A stretch of 64,000 nt of DNA from Methanoculleus marisnigri JR1 (GTDB lineage Archaea; Halobacteriota; Methanomicrobia; Methanomicrobiales; Methanoculleaceae): assembly GCF_000015825.1 (NCBI RefSeq), contig NC_009051.1:248001-312000 (forward strand), in the 5' to 3' direction. The position numbers and the translations under genes are program-made. Shown here piece after piece: positions 19,108-27,640 of this stretch. The notes beneath the pieces were generated by a model. That model was not told where the DNA came from and ran no database searches. It saw only the letters and a list, made by a program, of their open reading frames with translations. Within the stretch, counting starts at the first letter, position 1, and the number at the start of each line of letters is the position of its first letter.

Positions 19108-19734
19108 ATGGCGCTGCGAGATATCAAGCCGACCCGTTCGGAGCTGATCAACGTCAAACGGCGGATCAAGCTCTCGGAGCGCGGCTATAACATCCTCAAG
19201 ATGAAGCGCGATGGGCTTATCCTGGAGTTCTTCAAGGTGCTGCAACAGGCGAAAGACAGCCGCGGCGCACTGCTGGAGCGCTACGAGCGTGCAATGGAGA
19301 TGATCGCCCTCGCGGAGACCGTCGAGGGCGCTATCGGGGTGAAGGCCGCCGCCTTTTCGACGGCGGACGTCCCCGCCATCTCCTTAAAAAGCAAGAACAT
19401 CATGGGCGTCGTCGTCCCGGAGATCCAGGCGTCCTCCGTCCGGAAGGGCGTGCTCGACCGCGGCTACGGGATGCTCGGCACGTCCGCCGTCATCGACGAG
19501 ACCGCGGAGGCGTTCGAGGATCTGCTCGAGGCCATCATCGAGGCCGCCGAGATCGAGACGACCATGAAGCGGCTGCTCGACGAGATCGAGAGCACCAAGC
19601 GGCGCGTGAACGCGCTCGAGTTCAAGGTGATCCCGGAACTCTCCGAGGCCAGAGACTTCATCAAGATGCGGCTCGATGAGATGGAGCGCGAGGAGCTCTT
19701 CCGCCTGAAAAAGATTAAGGCACGGAGCACCTGA
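19108..19734 (+). CDS. ahaD: A-type ATP synthase subunit D
   Basis: This is the central shaft subunit that rotates within the head. The 208 residues start with the conserved DIKPTRSELINVKRRIKLSE and are dominated by long N- and C-terminal helices that form the coiled-coil axle. It is the last ATP synthase gene; pgk follows after 22 bases and could be part of the transcript. Confidence 0.95.
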   Translation: MALRDIKPTRSELINVKRRIKLSERGYNILKMKRDGLILEFFKVLQQAKDSRGALLERYERAMEMIALAETVEGAIGVKAAAFSTADVPAISLKSKNIMGVVVPEIQASSVRKGVLDRGYGMLGTSAVIDETAEAFEDLLEAIIEAAEIETTMKRLLDEIESTKRRVNALEFKVIPELSEARDFIKMRLDEMEREELFRLKKIKARST

Positions 19735-19756
19735 AGAGAGAGACTGGTGATACCCG

Positions 19757-20971
19757 GTGGAGATCGGTACGCTCGCAGATACTGGGAAGTTGACGGGAAC
19801 GGTGATGCTGCGGGTTGATTTCAACTCGCCCATCGATCCTTCCTCAAACCAGATTTTAGACGACAAACGGTTCCGGGAACACCTGCCGACGGTGCAGGCG
19901 CTCGAGGACGCGCGGCTTGTCGTCCTGACGCACCAGAGCAGGCCCGGCAAGAAGGATTTCACGACGCTTGAGGCGCATGCGGCAAAACTGGAACGGCTGC
20001 TCGGTCGCCCGGTGACGTATGTGGAGGACATCTTCGGGCGGTGCGCCCGGGATGCCATCCGGAGCGCAAAGCGCGGGGACGTCCTGATGCTCGAGAACCT
20101 CCGGTTTGCCGCCGAGGAGAACCTGACCCTGAAACCGGAGGAGGCGAAGAAGACCCTCCTCGTCCGGAGGCTGGCGTCGATGGCCGATGTGTACGTCAAC
20201 GACGCGTTCGGTACGGCGCACCGGTCGCAGCCGTCGATCGTGGGGCTGCCGCTCGTGCTCCCGTCGGTGGCCGGCCTCCTGATGGAGAAGGAGGTCGCGA
20301 ACCTCTCCCGGGTATTTTCCGGCGCCCCGCGTCCCGTCACGTTCGTGCTCGGCGGGACGAAGGTGGACGACTCGATCGCGGTCGCGCAGAATGTTCTCGA
20401 ACGGGGAACGGCTGACCGCGTGATCGTCGTCGGCGTGGTGGGAAACGTCTTTCTGCTTGCGGCGGGCCACGAGATCGGGCGGCCGTCGGCCCGGCTGATC
20501 GACGATCTCGGCTACCGGGCGGAGATCGATAAGGCGAAAGCTCTCCTGGAGTCCTACGCCGACCGGCTCTCTCTGCCGCACTCGGTTGCCGTCCGCGAAG
20601 ACGGCGAGCGCGTCGAGTACCCCCTGGACACCGTCCCGGAGGACGCCCAGGTGCTCGACATCGGGAGCGATTCGATCGAGAGCCTTACGGAGACGATCTC
20701 GGGCTCGGGAACGGTTGTGGTGAACGGTCCGGCGGGGCTCTTCGAGGAGGAGCCGTTCGCCGTCGGGACCTTCGAGCTTCTGAGGGCGGCCTCTGCCGTG
20801 GAGTTCTCGGTGGTGGGCGGCGGGCATTCCGGCGCGGCCATCGAGCGGCTCGGTCTCGAGAGCGAGTTTACGCACATCTCCACCGGCGGAGGGGCGGCGA
20901 TCGAGTTCCTGACCGGGAAGAAGATGCCCGCCATCGAAGCGCTGGAGATGTCCCGGAAGATCTTCGGCTGA
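19757..20971 (+). CDS. pgk: phosphoglycerate kinase
   Basis: The enzyme interconverts 1,3-bisphosphoglycerate + ADP and 3-phosphoglycerate + ATP, used by methanogens mainly for sugar synthesis. The 404 residues have the N-terminal substrate domain (VMLRVDFNSPID near 16-27, DAFGTAHR) and the C-terminal nucleotide domain with GGTKVDDSI and GGGHSGAAIERLG. The start is GTG at 19757, 22 bases after ahaD with only a weak ribosome binding site. A pyrimidine-rich T5 tract follows the stop. Confidence 0.95.
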   Translation: MEIGTLADTGKLTGTVMLRVDFNSPIDPSSNQILDDKRFREHLPTVQALEDARLVVLTHQSRPGKKDFTTLEAHAAKLERLLGRPVTYVEDIFGRCARDAIRSAKRGDVLMLENLRFAAEENLTLKPEEAKKTLLVRRLASMADVYVNDAFGTAHRSQPSIVGLPLVLPSVAGLLMEKEVANLSRVFSGAPRPVTFVLGGTKVDDSIAVAQNVLERGTADRVIVVGVVGNVFLLAAGHEIGRPSARLIDDLGYRAEIDKAKALLESYADRLSLPHSVAVREDGERVEYPLDTVPEDAQVLDIGSDSIESLTETISGSGTVVVNGPAGLFEEEPFAVGTFELLRAASAVEFSVVGGGHSGAAIERLGLESEFTHISTGGGAAIEFLTGKKMPAIEALEMSRKIFG

Positions 20972-21568
20972 GGGGTATAGCGCTCCTCCCTTTTTCTCTC
21001 GATTTCCGCTACTCTTCCGTTGCACGGCACGTGACGGTGTATCACCTCCCCTGTCGGCGGGTCGGGTGAAGTTGCGGATGCTGCGCTGCACGGGGAGCTT
21101 TTGCGGTATAATAACGCGAATTAAGCCGTTTGCGATCCGGCTGATGATAAAAGTGAGGTGATGTTGGCCTTATAGAATGAGGTGGGGGGGCCACACCCGA
21201 AAGCCTTGCAGCCCGGCGTAATCTCGCTTGTGGTTGCTGAACGCTGGTTCAGGGGCTCCCGTGCCCCCGAACCGAACCCTTGGCATCGTTGGCGGTGTAG
21301 TTGGTTATGTAGTTGGTTGTGGTGATTGCTGATGGAATTGAATGATTGGTGAATGCTGGGTGTGGTAGTTCCCCGCACCATTATCTATTCTAACTGATAT
21401 ATATTATTTGCTAATAAATATCTAAACGAATATATATGCCGGAATAATAAACAGAGATGTTATAATTCACCGTTAATCGAAAGACCCGCAAGCGTCTCAG
21501 GAAAATTTTGCAGGATGATTTATATACTCGGTCTTCGGGCGGCACCCGGACCCGGCGCCCGCGTCGGA
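20972..21568. other. 597-bp gap between convergent genes, with an AT-rich island
   Basis: The gap separates pgk from the convergent DUF89 gene, so neither gene needs a promoter here. Bases 21381-21480 are strikingly AT-rich (for example GATATATATTATTTG) in a GC-rich region and contain several TATA-like elements on both strands. Bases 21295-21365 are rich in G and T with repeated TTGGTT. An 86-residue minus-strand frame at 21121-21381 begins next to the island but has no recognisable features. A non-coding RNA or a decayed element is possible. Confidence 0.5.
20984..21000 (+). terminator. T-rich terminator after pgk
   Basis: The pyrimidine tract TCCTCCCTTTTTCTCTC begins 12 bases after the pgk stop. 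Archaeal termination commonly uses such T-rich runs without a strong hairpin, so this probably ends the ATP synthase-pgk transcript. Confidence 0.5.
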
Positions 21569-22426
21569 TCACTCACAAAGGAGGGCGACCCGGGAACCGA
21601 CCGGGATGCCGATATCCGCACCGATCGGGCCGCATTTCACCGACATCAGGTAGGCGACGGGGGGGAGGTCGCGGTCATCCGAGAGCGACTCGTAGTTGGC
21701 CATCCCCTTCGCGATGACGAGCGTCGCGCGGTCGAGAGCGTCGGCAAGCGCCGGCGGGGCGAGGTCGCGGTTGAGCCCGAGTTCGGCGATTCCGTCCGTG
21801 TTGGGGGTGAGCAGGTCGACCCGGCGGTCGAGCCCGAGCGCCACGGCATCCTCCATCGTTGCGTCGTTTAAGATCGGGGCTCCCCGGACGGCGAAGGTGA
21901 CGTGCGACCCGCTTTTCTTGAGGTAGTCGGCGAAAAGGGAGTCAAAGACGATCTCCCCGCAGTTGTCGGCGAGGTAGACCACCCGGGAGGTGTGCCCCTC
22001 GATCGCGGCGGTGTCGTCGACGGTCAGCCCCGCCGCAAACTCCCGGCGGAAGAACCCGACGAAGTTGTCGGTGACGGTATGGGCCTTCGAACCGTAGTCC
22101 AGCGTGTTGCCGATGACCGACGCAAGCGCAAGGTCGCGGAACGTCGAAAGATCGCCGCGCACCTCCCGGCAGACCGCCGCCGCGTCCTCGTTGTTGCCCT
22201 TCTTCAATGACCGGTAGGGGTCGTCGTCGCCGATCATCCGGTAAGCAAGGCGGTGCACCCGGCTAGCGATGACGGGTGCGGGCACCGGGTCGGCGATGAT
22301 GCGCCCAAGAAGGTTCCGGCACGCATCGACGATCTCGGAGACGCGCAGGGGATCGTCGATGCAGAGCCGGCTCTCGTACTCGACCCGGCTGATCAGGCAA
22401 TCCGTGCAGCCTGCAGTCAGCTTCAT
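21569..22426 (-). CDS. DUF89 / ARMT1-like damage-control phosphatase
   Basis: The family comprises metal-dependent phosphatases thought to remove damaged or excess phosphometabolites. The 285-residue form starts MKLTAGCTDCLISRV, with the CxxC pair seen in archaeal members. It contains the core motifs TLDYGSKAH near 125, VVYLADNCGEIVFDSL near 167 and the C-terminal KGMANYESL, which are the family's metal and substrate segments. Longer starts upstream (to 22477) would run into the tRNA-Pro gene, so ATG at 22426 is chosen. Confidence 0.88.
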   Translation of the reverse strand: MKLTAGCTDCLISRVEYESRLCIDDPLRVSEIVDACRNLLGRIIADPVPAPVIASRVHRLAYRMIGDDDPYRSLKKGNNEDAAAVCREVRGDLSTFRDLALASVIGNTLDYGSKAHTVTDNFVGFFRREFAAGLTVDDTAAIEGHTSRVVYLADNCGEIVFDSLFADYLKKSGSHVTFAVRGAPILNDATMEDAVALGLDRRVDLLTPNTDGIAELGLNRDLAPPALADALDRATLVIAKGMANYESLSDDRDLPPVAYLMSVKCGPIGADIGIPVGSRVALLCE

Positions 22427-22468
22427 GCTACGAATAACTCTGTCGGGGACAGAGAAAAAATGGTCTGA

Positions 22469-22542
22469 TGGGGCCACTGCGATTTGAACGCAGGTCAGAA
22501 GACCCCCAGTCTCCTAGGATGGCCAGGCTACCCTATGGCCCC
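22469..22542 (-). tRNA. tRNA-Pro (anticodon GGG)
   Basis: The minus strand folds as a standard tRNA. The acceptor stem GGGGCCA/TGGCCCC pairs fully, the anticodon loop CTGGGGG gives anticodon GGG, and the T-loop is TTCAAAT. The discriminator is A and no CCA is encoded. A TATA-like element lies 29 bases upstream. Confidence 0.94.
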
Positions 22543-22570
22543 TTCCCTATTAGCTATGTTCGAATTGCAC

Positions 22571-22577
22571 ATATATC
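22571..22577 (-). promoter_or_regulatory. TATA box for tRNA-Pro
   Basis: The minus strand reads GATATATG across this site, 29-35 bases upstream of the tRNA-Pro 5' end, the normal spacing for an archaeal tRNA promoter. Confidence 0.55.
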
Positions 22578-22605
22578 TTCGCTTTGCGGAGTCGGGGTGA
22601 AACCT

Positions 22606-22812
22606 CTATCCGCGGGCGTTCTTATACTCCTCGACGCTTCTTGTCAGTTGTTCCAGTTCGCTGCCGGTGATCTCCATCCTGCCTGACAATGCGTCGACCT
22701 CCCTGAGGAGCTGCTGGATGCGCACGTACATCACGTACATGATAAACAGCAGACAGACGATGGTTACCGAGAGCAGGACTATCATGATTGCATTAATATC
22801 CATAGTCATCAT
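22606..22812 (-). CDS. small membrane protein with coiled coil
   Basis: The 68 residues have one N-terminal membrane helix (about 5-30, IMIVLLSVTIVCLLFIMYVM) and a short charged coiled coil (about 33-65, with heptad-like spacing in REVDALSGRMEITGSELEQL). The start overlaps the stop of the MinD-like gene (ATGA), so the two are translationally coupled. Two further in-frame ATGs lie just downstream (22809, 22803). A membrane anchor or partner for the MinD-like ATPase is a reasonable inference. I do not recognise a named family. Confidence 0.7.
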   Translation of the reverse strand: MMTMDINAIMIVLLSVTIVCLLFIMYVMYVRIQQLLREVDALSGRMEITGSELEQLTRSVEEYKNARG

Positions 22813-23594
22813 GGTTCTCTCCTGAATAGTGCGCGGGCGAACCGCTCAACAAATCCTTCCTGCACCTTGTGCGGCTCCTCCAGAACAGGGATGCCCGCCA
22901 ACGTGGCTGCGATTCTTCTGAACGCTTTAGATGATTCGGATCCTGGTGATCTGACGACGACCGGTGTCTTCGCCGCTGCGGCCCTTCGTACGTTTGCGTC
23001 TTCGGGCACCGTATCGATGATCGATACCCCGAGGGTCTTCTCGATCTTTCTCCGGTTCATGTCGGTCTCTTCCAGTATCGCCCGGTTGAGGATGGCCCCC
23101 CCGATGGTGCCGCCGACCGTCTCTGTCAGGATCTTGATCTTCAGAGCATCCACGATCGAAGAGATCTCGGGGTTCACGACCAGCAGAACCTCATCTGCCA
23201 CGGTGAGCGGTATGACTCCGTCCGTGCCGATACCGGCGGGTGCATCGAGAAGAAGGAAATCACAACGGTCGGTGAGATCGCACATCACGTCTCTAAGCCG
23301 TTCCGGGTTCGCGTTCTGGAACCCCTGGAGCGAAAGGCCGCTGGGTACTACCTTGAGACCGTACGGCCCCACGTACATTGCATCCTGGATTGACGCCGTC
23401 CCTGCCAGAACCTCGTGGAGCGTGATCGGGGTCTCTGCAAGCCCCAATACCAGCCCGAGATTGGCCATCCCGACATCCGTATCGACGATACACGTTTCCC
23501 TGCCATGCTGAGCCAGTGCTGTTCCCAGGTTTGCGGTAACGGTCGTCTTCCCGGTTCCGCCTTTTCCGGAGGCGATAGTGTAGGCCCTGATCAT
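22809..23594 (-). CDS. minD: MinD/ParA-family ATPase (intact copy)
   Basis: This is a deviant-Walker P-loop ATPase that in this family dimerises on membranes or cargo to set position. In the 261-residue form the P-loop KGGTGKTT is at 11-18, followed by CIVDTDVGMANLG and DFLLLDAPAGIG, the Walker B region. The C-terminus ends with a short basic segment (VERFARALFRREP) that may be a membrane-binding helix. ATG at 23594 is chosen over ATG at 23633, because a TATA-like AAATAAATAAG at about 23638-23648 would place the transcript start downstream of 23633. The left boundary of the 15.7-kb duplication (23245) falls inside this gene, yet this copy is whole. Confidence 0.9.
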   Translation of the reverse strand: MIRAYTIASGKGGTGKTTVTANLGTALAQHGRETCIVDTDVGMANLGLVLGLAETPITLHEVLAGTASIQDAMYVGPYGLKVVPSGLSLQGFQNANPERLRDVMCDLTDRCDFLLLDAPAGIGTDGVIPLTVADEVLLVVNPEISSIVDALKIKILTETVGGTIGGAILNRAILEETDMNRRKIEKTLGVSIIDTVPEDANVRRAAAAKTPVVVRSPGSESSKAFRRIAATLAGIPVLEEPHKVQEGFVERFARALFRREP

Positions 23595-23931
23595 CCAAAC
23601 CCGTCTCAAGGATAGATCGTAGTTTTCAAACATAAACTTATTTATTTGCCCCTCTAGCTTGGAGGAGATAAATGCAATTTTTGAAGGTGGAAATACTTTT
23701 TCTCGGAAAAGCCTGAATGGAAAATGTCTGGAGCTTTTCCATGGCCTGATTTCACGATTATATCGCGGGCCTGGTCGAGTTGCGGCAACCGGAGTTCTTC
23801 GTTTCAGGGACTGCGATTCCCTATTGGGCGTGGTAAAAGCGAGTTGGCAAAGTGGTTCGATGCAATGCAGATTCGATATTCATATATGATGCGACGCAGA
23901 TACCTCAATGAGATATCTCGGGGTTAATCTG
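23595..23931. other. divergent intergenic region between minD and Roadblock gene
   Basis: This 337-bp region carries promoters in both directions: AAATAAATAAG on the minus strand near 23638-23648 for minD, and GATATTCATATATG at 23875-23888 for the Roadblock operon. Between them are short inverted repeats: GGAAAAG (23705) with CTTTTCC (23735), and AGGGA/TCCCT near 23807-23823. The 76-residue frame at 23659-23889 has no coding-like features and is not annotated. Confidence 0.6.
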
Positions 23932-24312
23932 ATGAGCCGTCATCCCTTCATGGAAGAGAGTGCCCAAAGGCACATCGATGAGATCCAGTCCGTTGTCGGT
24001 GTTGCTGCATGCGCTCTCGTATCCAGTGAAGGCAGAATTTTGGGTAAACGCTTCCCGGAAGGTGACCTCACATCGTCGCTCTGCGCAGCAATGTGCGCAA
24101 CGGTCCTCGCATCGGCAGAGGCGGCCTGCGGCAGCGTCAACATGGAGCGCCCGTTCCTGGTCACCGTTACCTCAGCCGACGCTACAATCCTCATCGTGAG
24201 CGTCGGGGAGGCCGCCCTGATCACAGCGGTAATTGATAAGTCAGCGGATCTACCCACAGTACAGAGACAGTTATTGGATATAGCAGTCAGGATCGGAGAG
24301 GAGGAGGCATGA
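23932..24312 (+). CDS. Roadblock/LC7-domain protein (copy 1)
   Basis: The 126 residues form a single Roadblock/LC7 (MglB-like) domain: helix 1 around HIDEIQSVVGV, strand ACALVSSEGRILG, then LCAAMCATVLASAEAACG and the sheet FLVTVTSADATILIVSVG. Such domains dimerise and often control small GTPases or ATPases. ATG at 23932 has a GGGGTT site; an ATG at 23908 is in frame but lies very close to the expected transcript start. The gene overlaps the response-regulator start (ATGA) and is divergent from the MinD-like gene. Confidence 0.85.
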   Translation: MSRHPFMEESAQRHIDEIQSVVGVAACALVSSEGRILGKRFPEGDLTSSLCAAMCATVLASAEAACGSVNMERPFLVTVTSADATILIVSVGEAALITAVIDKSADLPTVQRQLLDIAVRIGEEEA

Positions 24313-24947
24313 TGTATACGATATTGGTTGTCGACGATAGCCCCATGATCGTCGACGTTTTTGTTACCATGCTGGAGCGTGGCGGCTATCGGCCGATCAC
24401 CGCTTTCAGTGGCGAGGAGTGTCTTGAGGCCCTGAATGCGACCCCTCCTGACCTGGTACTTCTGGATATCATGATGGAGCCGATGGACGGCTGGGAGACG
24501 CTCGAGCGGATCAAGACCGACCCCGCAACGCGGGATATCCCCGTCCTCATGCTGACCGCAAAACCTCTCACGCCCGAAGAGGCGAACGAATACGGTTCCT
24601 ACATAGAGGACTATATCCTCAAGCCCACCACCCATCACCAGCTCTACGAGGCCATCGAGCACGTGCTGGCGCGCCGGCACTCCATCGCCGCCGACATCGA
24701 GCGGGCGCGCGAAGCCGGCGTGGACTCGCACCTCGTCGACGAGTACGAACGTCTCGCAAAAAGCGTCGATATCAACCGCCGCCTCTTAAAGATTTTAGAG
24801 ACCACTTACAGCATCAAGGATGCCCGGGCGGGCATGGGCGAGGACATCACGAGGGCCATAAAGAGCATGGCGGTGAGCATCAAGATTCAGGAAGAGCGGC
24901 TGAATCAGGTTCGCAACCAGTTTGAAGAGCTCTTCGTGGCGCGTTGA
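24309..24947 (+). CDS. response regulator with helical output domain (copy 1)
   Basis: The receiver domain (about 3-118) has the full phosphorylation set: D9 and D10, phospho-acceptor D53 in LVLLDIMMEPMDG, T83 and K105 in YILKPTT. The remaining 90 residues are helical and charged (SVDINRRLLKILETTYS, SVKIQEERLNQ-like pattern) with no DNA-binding motif, so output is probably by protein contact. No kinase gene lies beside it. Translational coupling to the Roadblock gene suggests one pathway. Confidence 0.9.
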   Translation: MMYTILVVDDSPMIVDVFVTMLERGGYRPITAFSGEECLEALNATPPDLVLLDIMMEPMDGWETLERIKTDPATRDIPVLMLTAKPLTPEEANEYGSYIEDYILKPTTHHQLYEAIEHVLARRHSIAADIERAREAGVDSHLVDEYERLAKSVDINRRLLKILETTYSIKDARAGMGEDITRAIKSMAVSIKIQEERLNQVRNQFEELFVAR

Positions 24948-25030
24948 TCGTCCTCGCTCTCAACATCGAAGTTTTTGCGTCCTGTTCGGGCTCGATCGCT
25001 TCGGATCCCTGCTCCCGCCCTTTTCTGTCC

Positions 25031-25462
25031 TTAGTAGCCATCTGCGCGTTCCCGCTTCCCGATATAGACGATCGCGGTCGTCAGCACGAGGATCGCCGCG
25101 AGTGTCATCCCGATATCGATGGGTTCGACGGGTTCGACCCCGAAGGTCAGCACCCGCCGCACCATTGCGGTGATGCCTGCAATCAGGATCGGCGTCACGA
25201 GCACTTTGTTGGTTCTGAAATACGCCGTCACCGTCTCCAGGATCTCAACGATGATGAGGGTCAGAAGGAGCGCGTGCAGCACCCCGAGTATGCCCTGCGT
25301 CATGTCTTCGGCGTGAATGAGCGCCGCTACCTGGAGAACGACATCATAGAACGAGAAGATCGCGAGCAGGGAGAGCGAGATGGCGATGAGCAGGTATATG
25401 CCCAGCGTTACCCATGATATGGCGGATATGGCCTTATCTGCATGGGATTTAGAGGGAATCAT
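25031..25462 (-). CDS. PsiE-family membrane protein (copy 1)
   Basis: The 143 residues have four predicted membrane helices (near 16-40, 60-80, 90-107 and 117-135) and match the phosphate-starvation-inducible PsiE family: SFYDVVLQVAALIH, then ALLLTLIIVEILETVTAYFR and the PILIAGITAMVRRVLTF loop. The function of PsiE is unknown in any organism. A strong TATA box, GTTTATATACG on the minus strand (25486-25496), lies about 25-35 bases from the ATG, so the transcript may be nearly leaderless. Confidence 0.85.
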   Translation of the reverse strand: MIPSKSHADKAISAISWVTLGIYLLIAISLSLLAIFSFYDVVLQVAALIHAEDMTQGILGVLHALLLTLIIVEILETVTAYFRTNKVLVTPILIAGITAMVRRVLTFGVEPVEPIDIGMTLAAILVLTTAIVYIGKRERADGY

Positions 25463-25601
25463 GGGGCACCCTGATCCGGGGAATACGTATATAAACAGGA
25501 TGTTCGAGGAGCATTAAACATTCCGGTAGGTCTGCAGTGGGTTGATAATTGAAAGGTTTATATCGTTAGACTGCGAATGATATGATACGCCTGCAAGTAA
25601 G

Positions 25602-25611
25602 TTATTTATAC
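25602..25611 (+). promoter_or_regulatory. TATA box upstream of tRNA-Lys and the rpo operon
   Basis: TTATTTATAC lies about 41-50 bases before the tRNA-Lys gene. A second TATA-like GTTTATATC lies at 25556-25564. I see no equally good box between the tRNA and rpoH, so the RNA polymerase operon may be transcribed through the tRNA. The same elements recur at +15,720. Confidence 0.55.
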
Positions 25612-25651
25612 TATTCTCGCATTGTAATAATGCTGGATGGCAGTACGCGCG

Positions 25652-25725
25652 GGGTCTATAGCTCAGTTAGGTAGAGCGCCTGGCTTTTAACCAGGTGGTC
25701 GGGGGTTCAAATCCCCTTGGGCCCG
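25652..25725 (+). tRNA. tRNA-Lys (anticodon TTT), copy 1
   Basis: This is a standard 74-base cloverleaf. The acceptor stem GGGTCTA/TGGGCCC pairs with two G-U pairs, the anticodon stem is CCTGG/CCAGG around loop CTTTTAA, and the T-arm is GGGGG/CCCCT with loop TTCAAAT. The discriminator is G and no CCA is encoded. It sits 78 bases before the RNA polymerase operon. Confidence 0.95.
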
Positions 25726-25803
25726 TTGCCATGGGCGATGTCTATGGATTTTAACAAGGTGATGTATCTGATACGCAACTTTTTCGTCGGTGAGGTGTAG
25801 GTG

Positions 25804-26055
25804 ATGGGGACTTCACTTGACGTACTCAATCATGAGATGGTTCCGGACCATCAGATTATGGGCGAAGAAGAGGTCGCCGACCTTCTTGCGACGTACCATA
25901 TAACTCTAGAGCAATTGCCGAAAATCTACCACGACGATCCTGCAGTGAAGGCTATCGGGGGCGAGGTCGGGAACGTCATCCGGATCGTTCGCGACAGTCG
26001 CACCGCGGGCAGAGCCGAAGCCTACAGGCTCGTTGTGAAGAGACCGAAGAAATAA
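25804..26055 (+). CDS. rpoH: RNA polymerase subunit H (copy 1)
   Basis: This subunit corresponds to the C-terminal domain of eukaryotic Rpb5 and sits at the downstream DNA jaw. The 83 residues match the family: [37 protein letters not shown] and the closing [18 protein letters not shown] at 25804 is chosen because GAGGTG lies seven bases upstream; GTG at 25801 would add one residue. It is the first gene of the rpoH-B''-B'-A'-A'' operon. Confidence 0.95.
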   Translation: MGTSLDVLNHEMVPDHQIMGEEEVADLLATYHITLEQLPKIYHDDPAVKAIGGEVGNVIRIVRDSRTAGRAEAYRLVVKRPKK

Positions 26056-26098
26056 ATTCAGAGGCCGGGAGCTGATCCATCTGTTAGATAGAAGTGTT

Positions 26099-27640
26099 TT
26101 GTCGAGAGCATATTTTGCGCGGGAGCACGTAGCGCGCCACCAGTTAGACTCTTATAACAATTTCCTCCTGCACAACCTTCAGAAAGTCGTCGACGAGCAG
26201 CGCGTCATCGAGACCGATATCGAGACTCGGGGGAAAGGAAAGGAGGCTGTATGGGTTGAACTGGGCAAGGTCGAGGTGAAAAAACCTCTTGTCCGTGAAG
26301 CGGACGGATCGCAGTCCGAACTCTTCCCGAGCGAGGCGCGCCTGAGAAACCTCACCTATGCGGCGCCCATTCAACTCGAGATGACGCTTGTCCAGGGCGA
26401 AGAAGCGCAGGACCCGATCGTCACCACTATCGGGCAGTTGCCGGTGATGGTGGGGTCGGCCGCCTGCAACCTCTACAACATGAGCGACCCCGAGCGGATC
26501 GAGCACGGCGAAGATCCCCTCGATCCAGGCGGCTACTTCGTCGTCAACGGCACGGAACGGGTGCTGATGACGCTCGAGGATCTCGCCTCGAACAAGATCA
26601 TGACCGAGTTCACCGAGCGATACAACGAGCGGATCTACGTGGCGAAGGTCTTCTCGCAGTACCGGGGCTACCGCGCGCTCGTGATCGTCGAGAGGAACAG
26701 GAAGAACCTGCTCGAGGTCTCGTTCCCTTCGGTCGCCGGGCACCTCCGCTTCATCGACCTGATGCGGGCGCTGGGGCTGCAGGGCGACCACGACATCGTG
26801 GAGGCGGTTTCGACCGACGAGGAGATCCTCACCTTCATGATGCAGAACCTTGAAGAGGGCGAGTGCGACACCGTCGACGAAGGCGTCATGTACGTCGGGA
26901 AAAAACTCGCACCCAACCAGACCCGGGACTACCAGCGGAAACGTGCGGAGTTCGTTCTGGACAACTACCTCCTCCCGCACTTAAACTACCTGATGCCGGT
27001 GGGCCTGAAGGAGGAAGACCCCGGATACCGGACGGCAGTCGAGGGCGTCCGCCTCGCAAAGGCGCACTTCCTCGGCCGCATGGCCGAGGCCTGTTTCGAC
27101 CTGGTGCTCGATCGGCGCCGGATCGACGACAAGGACCACTACTCGAACAAGCGGCTGAAACTTGCCGGCGACCTGATGGAAGACCTCTTCCGGATCTCAC
27201 TCAACCGCTTAACGAGGGACGTGAAGTACCAGCTCGAGCGGGCCAGCATGCGCCACCGCGACCTCTCGATCGGGACCGCCGTGCGCGCGGACGTCCTGAC
27301 CGAGCGGCTGCTGCACCCGCTTGCCACCGGCAACTGGGTGGGCGGGCGCACCGGCGTCTCGCAGCTCCTCGACCGCGTGGATCACATGGCGGTGCTCTCG
27401 CACCTTCGCCGTGTAATCTCGCCTCTCTCCCGCTCGCAGCCTCACTTCGAGGCCCGTGACCTGCACCCCACCCAGTGGGGGCGGATCTGTCCGAGCGAGA
27501 CGCCTGAGGGACCGAACTGTGGACTGGTGAAGAACTTCGCCCAGATGGTCGAGATCAGCAAGGGTGTAATCAACGAAGAGGAAGTGAAGAACATTCTGTA
27601 CGATATGGGCGTCATCGCCCTCCGGAGAGAGACGGCATGA
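26099..27640 (+). CDS. rpoB2: RNA polymerase subunit B'' (copy 1)
   Basis: This is the N-terminal half of the split second-largest polymerase subunit, a split typical of methanogens. The 513 residues include [10 protein letters not shown] near the start and the fork-region segment [20 protein letters not shown] near the end. The only standard start is TTG at 26099. The in-frame upstream codons from CTG at 26081 would give [12 protein letters not shown], which resembles family N-termini and has GGGAG upstream, so the true start may be there. It ends in ATGA overlap with rpoB1. Confidence 0.95.
   Translation: MSRAYFAREHVARHQLDSYNNFLLHNLQKVVDEQRVIETDIETRGKGKEAVWVELGKVEVKKPLVREADGSQSELFPSEARLRNLTYAAPIQLEMTLVQGEEAQDPIVTTIGQLPVMVGSAACNLYNMSDPERIEHGEDPLDPGGYFVVNGTERVLMTLEDLASNKIMTEFTERYNERIYVAKVFSQYRGYRALVIVERNRKNLLEVSFPSVAGHLRFIDLMRALGLQGDHDIVEAVSTDEEILTFMMQNLEEGECDTVDEGVMYVGKKLAPNQTRDYQRKRAEFVLDNYLLPHLNYLMPVGLKEEDPGYRTAVEGVRLAKAHFLGRMAEACFDLVLDRRRIDDKDHYSNKRLKLAGDLMEDLFRISLNRLTRDVKYQLERASMRHRDLSIGTAVRADVLTERLLHPLATGNWVGGRTGVSQLLDRVDHMAVLSHLRRVISPLSRSQPHFEARDLHPTQWGRICPSETPEGPNCGLVKNFAQMVEISKGVINEEEVKNILYDMGVIALRRETA

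Noticed and set aside
21121..21381. 86-residue minus-strand protein
   Set aside because: There is no recognisable domain and an odd composition; it is kept only as a possible non-coding transcript region.
22427..22477. N-terminal extension of the DUF89 gene
   Set aside because: It would run into the tRNA-Pro gene at 22469-22542.
23595..23633. Upstream ATG for the MinD-like gene adding 13 residues
   Set aside because: It lies between the TATA-like element and the expected transcript start; the P-loop family start fits ATG 23594 better.
23659..23889. 76-residue plus-strand frame between minD and the Roadblock gene
   Set aside because: It overlaps the Roadblock promoter, has no recognisable features and lies in a region of promoters and short inverted repeats.
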